64,000 bases of DNA from Thamnidium elegans. Taxonomy: Eukaryota > Mucoromycota > Mucoromycetes > Mucorales > Mucoraceae. Of the stretch, positions 36,171 through 47,195 are shown in pieces; position 1 is the first letter of the stretch; each line of letters begins with the position of its first letter. The DNA is taken from NCBI GenBank assembly GCA_025201345.1, contig JAIXMG010000035.1, positions 124,001-188,000 of the forward strand, given 5' to 3'. The notes under the pieces were generated by a model. That model was not told the DNA's origin and did not search any database. It saw only the letters and a program-made list of their open reading frames with translations. A program made the translations under genes and the position numbers.

Positions 36171-37423
36171 TTATTCTTCAAATAAATAATATTGATCATT
36201 ATAGTCAAACGTTTTATAATTAAAAGAAGATTTCATAATAATGGTAGTAACTTGGTAAGGATCTATATTAGACGCTGGTCTACGATCTTCCATATATCCT
36301 TTTCCTTCCAAAACTACCCTTCTTGGGATCCTTATCGAAGCACCACGGTTACCAATACCATATGAAAACACAGAGATATGACCAGTTTCATATTCACCCG
36401 TTAACCTTAAATGATTATCTCTACCATATACTTTAATATGTTCTAGATGCTTTGAGCTCATATTTTCAATGGCTTGTTCAATAGCCATTAAGCCGTTGTC
36501 AACGGAACGCATTTCATTTGTAGAAAAATCTATTAAATATGCATTAATGTTTAGCTCGTGACCGGGAGGGGAAATAACACTACTTTACTTGTATGACATC
36601 CTGTAGGATTCCAATCGCCTAAAATAGGCTTAGGATGTAAAGAAACAATAATACCAAAGTCTTCAGCTACACGTTCCATAATATATCTGGCTATCCAAAG
36701 TTCATCTCCCATAGATACGCCTAAGCAAGGTCCAATCTGGTATTCTAATTGGCCCGGTGTTACTTCTGCATTGGACCCGCATATTGTCAGGCCCGCATAT
36801 AAACAAGCTCGATAATGTGATTCTAGTATATCTCGACCGAACATTCTACCAGTACCTACACCGCAATAGTATTTACCCTTAAGAAAAAAAAAGAATTTAA
36901 TATTTTATACATTTTAAAAAAAAAAGAAAAAGCATAATATACTTACTTGTGATTCAGGTTCTCCATGCAATGGCCAACCTAAAGGTTTATTTGTCTTTGG
37001 ATCAAACAAGACGTACTCTTGTTCCATACCAAACCAAGGTTCTAAATCAGCATAATACTCCATCATCTCTTTACATTCTTGACGTGTAGGAGACTCGCAT
37101 AACACTAGTTTTCCATGTGAACTTACACGAAACGGGTCATCATACATGGCTACAGGTTTATACTGCTGCTGTGACGAATGTAAGTCTTCAGTTGATTTCT
37201 TTTGTTCTTCGTCCAAGAATAGATTTAAAGCAGGAATTTGATCAAGTGAAGTTGGTATAAAGTTTATTGTCTTGGATTTTGATCTTAATTGATGATTTTT
37301 ATCAATAAATACATATTCAATAGTTACTTTTGTGGCATTGTTTAATGGGGTGTCGTATCTAGATGTGATGGGTGCGTTAGAGATTACTGCACTACCGGGA
37401 GGAAAATAAGGTTGAGTCAGCAT
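36171..37423 (-). CDS. Divergent glutamine synthetase (type II) paralog
   Basis: Three exons (37423-36947, 36877-36589, 36529-36171) give 374 residues, the usual length of eukaryotic GS. Conserved features are [19 protein letters not shown] with two catalytic Glu, [50 protein letters not shown] and [12 protein letters not shown]. Normal GS makes glutamine from glutamate, ammonia and ATP. Two things differ. The W-NYDGSSTGQA segment is absent and replaced by a Leu/Glu/Lys-rich stretch ([20 protein letters not shown]), and the ATP-binding NGAGCHTN reads NPTGCHTN. The frame is continuous there, so a frameshift cannot explain the loss. It may be a pseudoenzyme or have changed substrate. Confidence 0.88.
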
Positions 37424-37730
37424 TGATGTATATATATATAAAAAAAAAAGAGATGTGTGTGTTAAAAGAAGAAAAAGAAAGATGTCAATATTTATATAAT
37501 ATATATATTGTATTGAAGTGGTACAGCTATCTAAATCACGATAACGCTTTATCTATCCGATAAACAATTTATATAAATTAAAACATGTAATGATATCATG
37601 CGTAATAAGCAAAAGACGGCATTTGGATTCGTTTATGTTCGTGACCGCTTTTTCGATGACGAAATCATTTTTTTTTTTTTTTTTCTTGACAACTTTCTTT
37701 TATATCTTCAAAAAACACAAATATTACATT
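37424..37730. other. Divergent promoter region between GS-like gene and RPB6
   Basis: AT-rich 307-base stretch with AT microsatellites near 37427 and 37495 and a 16-base T run at 37669-37684. No gene was seen. Confidence 0.4.
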
Positions 37731-38378
37731 ATGGATTACGAAGACGATGAACCTCAAGAATATAACGAGTAAGTTATATAAGTTTAACTATTAAAAAAAA
37801 AGTTGTTTTGATTAAAAGAAAATGGTAATTGTATTAGTTACTCCGATCATTATGAAGAAGAGGTAAAAAGAGAGCCAGTTTTTTTTTAAAAAAAAGAAAA
37901 AAGGATAGATGTGCGGATCAAAAAAATAACATGATTGGGTTTTAGGTTGAAGAACCTATTTACGATGAGCAACAAGGAGAATCAGTTGCTATTTTAGATG
38001 ACGTTATGGCTGGAGGGGGAGCAACAACAGGAGGAGTCGGAACAGCACCAGCAGAGACTAATACAGCTGAACGCACTGAACGTATTACTACACCTTATAT
38101 GACCAAATACGAAAAGGCTAGAATTTTAGGAACTAGAGCGTTACAGATTAGGTAAAACAAAATAAAAGCACTGCAAGTGTAAAAAAAAAAAGAAAGGTGT
38201 TTCTCATCAAATATCTAGTTTAAGTGCACCCGTAATGATCGAAATTGACGGAGAAACAGATGCACTTGCTATTGCTAACCGAGAATTAAGAGAAAAGAAG
38301 ATCCCGTTAATCGTTCGTCGTTTTATGCCCGATGGTACGTATGAAGATTGGAAGGTTCGCAATTTAATTGTCGATTAG
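37731..38378 (+). CDS. RPB6: RNA polymerase subunit ABC23 (Rpb6)
   Basis: Four short exons starting at the ATG at 37731. The N-terminus is acidic ([17 protein letters not shown]) and followed by a Gly/Ala/Thr linker. The C-terminal half is nearly invariant in eukaryotes: [20 protein letters not shown], an [20 protein letters not shown] segment, [17 protein letters not shown] and a C-terminal NLIVD. Rpb6 is shared by RNA polymerases I, II and III and stabilises the clamp and the Rpb1-Rpb2 joint in the nucleus. All introns are under 80 bases; intron 2 holds a T9A8 tract. Length and termini are typical. Confidence 0.97.
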
Positions 38379-40132
38379 AGAGAGAGAAAAAAAAACCCAG
38401 CAACACACATAAGGAAATAAAAAGATTAGAAAAAAGGAGATCTTTTTTTTTTTTTTTTAGTGGTTTAACTGTTTCTTTTTAATATTTGTGCAAGGTGACA
38501 CGAGTAAAGCTAGCGCTTTCAATGCAATGTCGGTTCAGTGAGTGGGTCGTTTTGTATGTGCTTTGCATAACTGGGTTTCCCCTTTATTTTTGAAATTGCA
38601 TTTAGTAATTTTTTAAAAAAGTTAAATATAATACCAGCATCTTGGCTATCACTAGCGATGGACCAATTGCGCGTATTTCTCTTTAAAAAGTGTATTGAAA
38701 GCTTGACATAATCGAAGCTAACGGGTATGCGAAATATGGTGGGAAAGTATATGTTGCTACAGCATATTTCCATAGTTACCATTATTATAATTTGTTGCTA
38801 TCATACAAAATATAAACGGAAGAGAACACATGAAGTCACCTGAAAAAAAAAAAAAGTGATTCTGAAACATCCATCACTAAATAAGAACCATTCATGCTAA
38901 AGAGGAGCCTTACTCTATAAAAGAAAACAAAAAAGAGTCCTTAGTGATACAACGTCATTGGCTTTTTATTTATTTTTAATCAAGCTGATGGTATAAGATA
39001 GATTACCGCTTTTTTTATCCGGCTATACTGAAGTTTATATAATTTCATTAAATTACACAGATTTGTACTTTTTAAAGCAGATTTTTATCCCAAGTAATAA
39101 ACAAAACATGTGCGAGCCTAAAAGTTAAACACATTATATAATAAAGATACTCCAAAGGAAACACGTGAAACATTTACCTTTCTATTGGGAAGGTATAATA
39201 CACTTTGTAGTGTAGGTATAGAGTCTTTTTTTTTATGCATGATAAGAGGTCATGCCTTCCAAGCTAAATGGCGACATATATCGGTCGCATCTTCCCTGAT
39301 TTCCCTCTAGTAAGGATGTTCTACTGCGTAACAACTTTAGAAGTACCCTACAAATAAAATAAAAAAAGACGAAACCCAGTTAAAAATTCTATCCCCGTTA
39401 AAATATGAGCGATTGTAACTTTATATTTGAGCTATTTTCTATTTAATGGATCCGAAATCTAGTCTAATGATGCATTTATAATTTTTTGTTGCGACGACAA
39501 AAAAGGACTGGTTTATTTTGTTGCTGTTACAATTGTGGTTAGTCCAATATGTACAAGGATCGACGTTACAAAATGATACAATATGTTTATATTTTATTTT
39601 TTTTTTAAACGGAAAGGATGGGAATTGTGTGTGTGAAATGTCCCTTGCCATGTGTCCGAAATAGCAATTGAAACGCCGGTTTATTTTGAGTTTTTTTTTT
39701 TTTTTTTTTTTTTTTCTTGTACATTTTGACTCTGGACCCAATAATTTTTTTTTTCTTTTTCTCTTCCTTTTTCTGAAAAAAGAGGATATTAAAACCAAAA
39801 AAAAAGATAATCACTTTTTTTCTCATTCAACAACAAAAAGAAGACATTTTTTTTTTTTAGTTATTTTTCTATTTTATTTATTTTGAATAATTTAACATCT
39901 CTTTCTCTACAATTTTGAAAACAAAGAAGGTAATTCAATCACTCTTTTTTTTAGTCGCGTATCGAAAAAAGATATATAAAAAAAGGAATGACGTAAAAGA
40001 AAAAAAAACCAGATGGACAATCTTTTTTTTTAAAAAAAATATTGTACTATTTAAACTTGATCAGTTTAATTGTAATAACTGATTCCATCTTTTGCAACGT
40101 CCTTTCTTTTTCTTTTTTTTTTGGTTAACAAA

Positions 40133-40168
<36 letters not shown>

Positions 40169-40227
40169 TTGAATTGGCAACCCCGGTTTTTAACACACAT
40201 AGTTTTTTTTTTGTTATATTGTAGACT
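38379..40227. other. Intergenic region, 1.8 kb, upstream of the corepressor gene
   Basis: An 87-codon frame on the minus strand at 38519-38782 has no recognisable family and is likely chance. The last 600 bases have dense T and A runs, including about 28 A at 40133-40166, likely part of the SSN6 promoter and leader. Confidence 0.45.
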
Positions 40228-40360
40228 ATGGCAGCGCCTGTACCACCGCAACAAGTTACAGCTGCTCAAAAGTTAGCTCAAGTAAATGAACAAACTTGGT
40301 TAACCATGGGTAAATATATATACACTTTTATTTTCTCTTAATTCAACTTTGCTAATCCCT

Positions 40361-40396
<36 letters not shown>

Positions 40397-43251
40397 GATT
40401 TGACAGGTAATCTCGCGGAAATGATGACTGATTATGATAAAGCCATGAGCTGTTACGAATCTGCCTTGAGACATAATCCCTATTCTGTTGTCGCTTTATC
40501 TCAGATCGCGTCTTTATGTAGAGGAAGAGAACAATTTGGTAGAGCGGTAGACTTTTTTAAGCGAATTTTGGCTATTCAAGAAAACAATGGAGAGACCTGG
40601 GCTGCTCTTGGCCATTGTTATTTAATGATGGATAACTTACAAGAAGCTTACCAAGCATATCAACAAGCATTGTATCATTTATCTAACCCAAAGGTATATA
40701 TTAAGATAAAGATAAAAAGACAAAAATATTTATATGTATTTTTTTTTTATAGGATCCTAAACTTTGGTATGGTATTGGTATTCTTTATGATCGTTATGGT
40801 TCTTTAGAACATGCAGAAGAAGCTTTTTCAGCTGTAATGAAGATGGATCCAAAGTTTGAAAAGGCAAATGAAATTTACTTTAGACTTGGTATCATTTACA
40901 AGCAACAACAAAAATATGATCTCTCTCTTCAGGTAAAATTTTAACATCAAAAAATATATATACTTATATATTAATCATTGCCTCTTTTCTTAGTGCTTCC
41001 GTTACATCCTCCATAACCCTCCTAGACCTTTAACTGAATCAGATATTTGGTTCCAAACAGGTCACGTCTATGAACAACAGAAAGAATATGAATTAGCAAA
41101 GGAAGCATATGAACGTGTATTAGCTGAAAACTCAGATCACGCTAAAGTTTTGCAACAATTGGGTTGGTTATACCACCAACAAAACACGTCGTTTTGTAAC
41201 CAAGCATTAGCTATTCAATACTTGACCCGTTCTTTGAAATCGGATAGTAATGATGCTCAATCGTGGTACTTGTTAGGCCGTTGTTACATGGCCGAACAAA
41301 ATTATAACAAGGCATATGAAGCATACCAACAAGCTGTGTATCGTGATGCTCGTAACCCTACTTTCTGGTGCTCCATTGGTGTTTTATACTACCAAATTAA
41401 TCAATACCGTGATGCATTAGATGCTTATAGTCGTGCTATTCGTTTAAATCCTTATATTAGTGAAGTATGGTATGATTTAGGTACTCTTTATGAATCTTGT
41501 AACAACCAAGTGCAAGATGCCTTAGATGCGTATCAAAGAGCTGCCGAGTTAGATCCTTCCAACCCTCATATTAAGCAGCGTCTTGAATTATTAAGAAAAT
41601 CTCAAAATGTTCAAACTTCTCAAGTCGCTGGAAGCGCTCCGGCTCCTCAGGACGTTGTCAATCCAAGCCAATACCAAAGTGGAAGCAACGGTCAGTCACT
41701 TAACGGTGCTTCCTATAGTCAATCTGCCCCTACTGGTCCTCCTTCTAGTATGTCTGCTTATCAAATTGGTGCTGGGAATACTGTTGCTGGTACTAACCCT
41801 CAACGTCTCAATGAAGAAAGAGTTACTACACCTCAATTACCTGTCACTGTAAGTTTGGTTTTTTTGGTTTTAATTATATAAACCTAAATTTTTTTTTTCT
41901 GTAGCATGGTTTAAATGCTCATGAAGGTAATAATGGACCTGCAAGAGACCTTCCTATGCCTGGTCCCCCTCCTGCTGGTCCAGGCCGTCGTTCTCCTGCT
42001 CCTTATGCACAATATCCTCCTCATTCCAATAGTAATAATAATAATGCATCTCGTGAAGATGTTCGTATTCCTGATATTGGGGGTGGTCGTGCCCCTACCC
42101 CTTCTGATCGATCTCAAATGAACCCTATTCTTCATGATGAAAGACAACATCATCAACAACAAGCACAACAACAAGCACAACAACAAGCACAACAGCAAGC
42201 ACAGCAACAAGCACAGCAACAAGCGCAACAACAAGCACAGCAACAAGCACAGCAACAAGCGCAACAACAAGCGCAACAACAAGCGCAACAAGCACAACAA
42301 CAGCAACAACAACAACAACAACATCAACAACACATGTCATCTCAACAACAAGGACAAACTAATTTACCTCCTATGACGATGCGTCAACCTTATAAACCTG
42401 AAGAAGCACGTTCACCTAACCCAGCTCATGCTCAAGCCCCACCACCATTAAGTTCTTCACCTCATTCCCGACCTTCACCACGTACTTCTTCTCATCCATT
42501 GGCACCACCCCAACAATACAATGATCACAGATTATCTCCTCGTACAGGACACAGTGAAAGCTATCGCTATGAACAACAGCGCTCACCTGCGCAACGACCC
42601 ATGGAAATGGAAGCCTCATCTGTATCGCCTCGATCTCGTCCAGAGTTTGGGCGCATGAAACATGAAGAGCAACAGTACCATTCTAGTTTACCTCCACGTC
42701 ATAGTAATAATAATGGATTAGAACATAGATACGCTAAACCCGTTGAAGATATAGTTGCTGAAAAGAAGGAGCAAAGACAGCATGTAGATGAAGATTATGA
42801 TGAAAGTGCAGCCGATGCTTTATTAAGCATGGGAAATCCTCAGTTGGGTCAAAAGAGAGGATTATCGCATGAACAAAAGGATACTAAAAAACCTAGAAAT
42901 CAACAAGAGGAGCCATCAACGGCTACACCTATGGATATTGATATACCCAAGGAAGATAATATCACCAAAGAACAACAGCAAGAAATAACTGAGCCTGAAG
43001 AAAAGGAAGAAGGTGAAAATGACGAAGAAGAAAAGGTACAAATTAAACAAGAAGAAGAACAAGAAGAAGGAGAAGTTGATGAAAAGGAAGAAGGCGAAGT
43101 AAAAGATGATGATGAATTAACAGAAGAAAAGAAAGAAATTGTACCTACTGCTGCTGTTGCTGCTACCAATGCTGCGTCAGTGGCTGCATCACAATCAAAA
43201 GAGGAAAATAGTAATAATTCTCCAGTAGATGAACCTGCAGGATCAGCATAA
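40228..43251 (+). CDS. SSN6: Ssn6/Cyc8-type TPR general corepressor
   Basis: Five exons starting at the ATG at 40228. The N-terminal half (about residues 25-410) consists of around ten TPR units, for example MTDYDKAMSCYESALRHNPY, YGIGILYDRYG, WYLLGRCYMAEQNYNKAYEA and VWYDLGTLYESC. In order and wording these are those of yeast Ssn6/Cyc8 and animal UTX-like TPRs. The C-terminal half is disordered: a Gln/Ala tract from a nine-base repeat, Pro/Ser-rich stretches, and a Glu/Lys-rich tail. With Tup1, Ssn6 is recruited by DNA-binding repressors to silence glucose-, mating- and stress-regulated genes in the nucleus. Its CDS converges on the tetraspanin gene. Confidence 0.94.
42157..42318 (+). repeat. 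Imperfect nine-base (CAACAAGCA)n coding repeat
   Basis: A tandem array of about 14 units of CAACAAGCA with CAG, GCG and other synonymous variants, encoding a Gln-Gln-Ala repeat, then running into pure CAA codons. Frequent synonymous switches between CAA and CAG suggest the protein sequence is kept while the DNA drifts. Confidence 0.9.
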
Positions 43252-43300
43252 ATCATTATAAAAATAATTATATACATTTTGTTTTTTTTTTTTATATATA

Positions 43301-43333
<33 letters not shown>

Positions 43334-43343
43334 GACTGCAATT

Positions 43344-43391
<48 letters not shown>

Positions 43392-43562
43392 TACGGCACA
43401 CACGCACACCTTTTTCTATATATAACCTCAAATATACTCTTTCTCTCTCTCTCATTATCTTTATGCCTTTTTTTTTTAAAAATAAGTAAATGATACTTTT
43501 TTTTTATTATGATTGTAATTAAAAAATGAGAATTGAGTGTGTGTGTATGTGAGTGGTATATA
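43252..43562. repeat. Convergent 3' flank with T30 and (AC)n runs
   Basis: Between the stops of SSN6 and the tetraspanin gene lie a run of 30 T at 43303-43332 and about 18 AC units at 43352-43388. No gene was seen. Confidence 0.8.
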
Positions 43563-44872
43563 TTATACATTTCTTTGTTGCAAACCATCTTTATGAAGAT
43601 TAAGAGAACTTCCAGTAGGAGTACCAGCAACGATACCTTGATAATCCAAGCGATAGATTTTAGGAGGAAGACCTTTACCGAATTTACGATTAATATGGTT
43701 AGAGCATAATAAAGCAGAGAACATTACAAACAAGTGAACGGGGATCATTGAAAACGCAACAATCCATGTGATGGTTAAAGATTCCTTTGTAAATGTTTGG
43801 TATTTAAATTTACAACCAGGTAATAAAGTACGTGGAAAGCATTTGTTTGATCTTTCATGATAATCTGTAAATGATTTATAACCACAACAATGCAACTAAA
43901 AAATAAAATAAATAAATGGTGAGACTAGTTCGTTTTGTTGTTGTATCTGCTTACATTGGCTTGAATACGAGCGCGAGCATCAGAATCTAAATCATAATGC
44001 CATTGATAAGATAATTTACCCTCAATGTTCCATTTGTTTTTACGATATGCCGTGTATCCGATCGCAGCAATCATACCGAAACTAGGCCATAATAATAAAT
44101 TATATAAAGATAATATGGCTCTGTTGTTTAGCATGATGCCAGTATATCCGACAAGTGAAGTAAATAAACAAATAACACCAGTAGCGAGAATTACTATATA
44201 TAGGTCAGTTTTTTACCTTCAAAAAAAAATCTTTTTAAAACTTACAATTAAGAACCATTCTTTCTCCTACTAAAACTACATCTGCACGAAGATAGACTAC
44301 ACATATATAATAAAAAAAATATAAATAAATAAAAAATCTTTTTTCATTATTCATTTTGTTTCCATCCCCCTTACATTTAAAAAAGGTCAAAAGAGCAAGC
44401 AATAAGATACCTAGTCCATAGCAAAACAGCTAGAGAATCAATTGAATTTTTTAGATTTATGTGTGTACGCAAAAAAAAAAAAAGTATTTTTTACCAAAGT
44501 ATTGGACAATAATAACCACCACTTGTGCTTAGTCCATCTTTGCTTCTTTTTAATAGCGGGATCAGGAGCGTATCTTTTAACTACATGAAGACTAGTTGTA
44601 TCAACAGAATTACGAGAACCTAACGATTGACGTGATTCGGATTTCATCCAAGGTAATACAGGCTCAGGTAATTCATCCTGAGGATTGATAGACTCCCAAG
44701 AATCGAATTGTTGAGGTCCACTACTAGACGCTCTCGTATTATTTTGACTTGTTCTCATTTCCTGCAAAGAAACAGAAGAACTAGCTTGACTGTTCTGAGA
44801 AGCATAAGGATGTCCTCCTTCTGGTCCTTTTACTGGGTTTTTACTATTGATGGATAAGAAGTTATTCACCAT
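43563..44872 (-). CDS. Tetraspanin family membrane protein
   Basis: Several exons starting at the ATG at 44872. A long Ser/Gln-rich cytosolic N-terminus of about 120 residues ends in a basic KKKQRWTKHKWWLL segment. Four predicted membrane helices follow. The large extracellular loop between TM3 and TM4 has the tetraspanin CCG motif (NLHCCGYKSF) plus further Cys residues in NKCFPRTLLPGC, as in fungal Tsp2/Pls1-type proteins. Fungal tetraspanins organise plasma-membrane domains, for example at hyphal tips and penetration pegs. The long N-terminus is unusual for animal tetraspanins but known in fungal ones. It could be a Mucor-specific relative. Confidence 0.8.
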
Positions 44873-47195
44873 TTTTGTCTAATAAAAAAATAAAAAAGAA
44901 AAGAAAGAAAAAGAATTAAAGAAAAAAGATGTTATTTTTAGGGCGAAATCTATTTTTCTTTGGTGCACAAGAAAATCCCTATTTATAAAGGGGGATCGGG
45001 GGCTATCTCTTCCATAAATATCTGTAGTACTGTCCACTCAAATGATTGATTGGATATAATTGAAACTCGGAAACAGTTACTACTCGGCTATTGAAACTTC
45101 TTTTTTACTATTTATGTACATATAAAGTAAATAGATAAAAAAACGTTTGTTAGTTCCTTTTTTTATTTAGTTTTATATATCAGTTTATTATACGAGGTAT
45201 ATATACATATAAAAAAGAGAGAGAGAGAGAGAGATCATTGCAAGGAGCTATAGTAGGAGGCCTGTATCAGACATGTCTTTACACGTGTTATAGGATACAA
45301 GCGAAGCCTAAAGGTTATTAATTTTTTGTCAACTCGACATACTATCAACCAAAAAGCTAAGTTTGATAAACGACAATGCGCAAAATAATAATAAAAAAAA
45401 GGGTCTTTTATATTCTTTCAATCATAAAATGTAACTTTATTCGATGCCACTACCACAAGTGCCCTGAGAAGGATACTATGTACTTGGGGGAGTAAAAAAA
45501 AGGATATTATTTGTTTTTTCACTTGCTTTTTGATAACGATGATAACTTTTACTATATCAATATAAAGCTAGTAAAAAAAAAAAGATTTATTTTTATACCT
45601 TGTGAAATATCAGTGATAAAATACGTAACCATGGAGTTCTACAAACTCAATTGAACTGGGTACAAGCGGGCGGCTTTTATATTAAAAATGGTACTGATAC
45701 CAACCATGGGCGATCATTTAGAATACAGGGTTTTAATCAATGATCTTCTTTAGAACTTGAAATCAATTATTATATCTGTAGTATATTCACTAGTATACAT
45801 ATGTTACGAAAAAGAGAGAGCAAAAAAAAAAGGGAGGACTGACTTTATCATTTAGCCACCGGTACTTTGATTTCTCGATCAGACTAAAAAAAACAGGGAT
45901 CACCTATTTTAGGGATTAAAGAAGTCTCAGGAATCTCGGTTTAACGGTTCAATTATAGCTTTTTATTCCAGTTTATATCGTTAGCTGGTTTTTAATATCG
46001 AAACTGTCAAATACAGTTATACTAATCATATATTTTGTGTTTATATTAATTCTAACAAAAAAAAAAGCGTTTGTTTGCCTTTTTTTTCTATTAAGCCCTA
46101 TTTGAATGGGTCTGAAACAAAACATAAATTTAAAACACAAATTTTATTTTTGTCAAACAAGTTCTAACTTTCTAATACAGTGCTTCCGCCCTCAATTTAC
46201 CGATTTTTTGAAAAGCCTGACCGCTTTTTCGAGAAATTTTGCGCGCATTTTTGAGTTCAAGTTGACCAGAAAAAAAACCTAATTTGGTCAGCTATTTGAA
46301 AACAATTTGACCAGCCTTTTGAAATAGTTTAACCACTATTTTGAATCAAGTTGACCAAAATTTTGAGCATAAATAAAGAACCTTTGTAATCAATTTAACC
46401 AGAAGTTGGTTAACATATTTCAAAAAATCGGTAAATTGAGGGCGGAAGCATTGTATCTTTATGTAGTGTATATAGAATGATAAGATAGGAAAAGAAGAAT
46501 ATCCTATTATCGTGAACCCCCATATATATAAACTTGGACATCTTCCTTTCTCCTTTTTATAATAAGTATAATGTGGTGTATTTAAAATGTTTGGACAGAA
46601 CAAGTTAAAGTAGACAGCATTTTTTTTTTCAGTAACTACATATTTTCTATCTATATTTTCGATAGCAACTAGTCTATTTAAAAAGATCCCTTTGATAGTT
46701 GTAATATAATGCAAAAAGGGCACAATATATTGTAATAATAAGATCTGATATGTATACAAATCCCATGAATAATTTACGTAAAATAGCATCCTATATATAG
46801 TTTTCACAGTGTGTTTCGGCATTAGTATGCTTTACTTGGGCTTCTATTTTAACACTATATTGTTACGTCCTTTGGTTGAAATGAGAATGATTTTCGATAT
46901 AATATTTGAAAACATTGATATATGAGTTTTAGCGCGCCAAATTGGTATCGGATTTTCTGTTACACCAAAACAAGCATTTCGTAATACAATGTTGCTTGCT
47001 TTTCGAAAGAATGCTTAAAACAGTTGGTAAAATAGACATTTTGCTGTAATAGAGTACATATTTTTATATTAAACAAAAAGATATAGAGTTTTTTTTTTTA
47101 TTGTTATAATTTTTTATTTTTTTTAAAAAAAAAGTGAAAAAGAAATATATGTATAAGAAAGTTAGTATTATAAAGGAAAAAAAAAAAAAAGTAAT
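44873..47195. other. Intergenic region, 2.3 kb, with MITE
   Basis: AT-rich DNA with a (GA)n run at 45216-45233. The only clear feature is the inverted-repeat element at 46178-46453. A 158-codon minus-strand frame at 46346-46822 runs through the element, so it is not a gene. Confidence 0.6.
46178..46453. mobile_element. Tc1/mariner-like MITE, 276 bp
   Basis: A 36-base terminal inverted repeat with one mismatch lies at 46178-46213 and 46418-46453. It opens CAGTGCTTCCGCCCTCAATT and is flanked on both sides by TA (46176-46177 and 46454-46455). The TA target duplication and the CAGTGCT start are characteristic of the Tc1/mariner superfamily, and the length and lack of a transposase frame make it a non-autonomous element. 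The interior carries a degenerate tandem repeat of about 22 bases built on TTGACCA-like words. The near-perfect ends suggest a recent insertion. Confidence 0.9.

Noticed and set aside
38519..38782. An 87-codon minus-strand frame downstream of RPB6
   Set aside because: Unfamiliar, rich in Ile/Phe/Lys as expected from AT-rich chance sequence, with no conserved motif.
42125..42340. Long Leu or Val-rich minus-strand frames opposite the SSN6 repeat
   Set aside because: They are reverse translations of the CAACAAGCA array and have no independent support.
46346..46822. A 158-codon minus-strand open frame
   Set aside because: It runs through the right end of the MITE and has no family; it is chance translation of repeat DNA.
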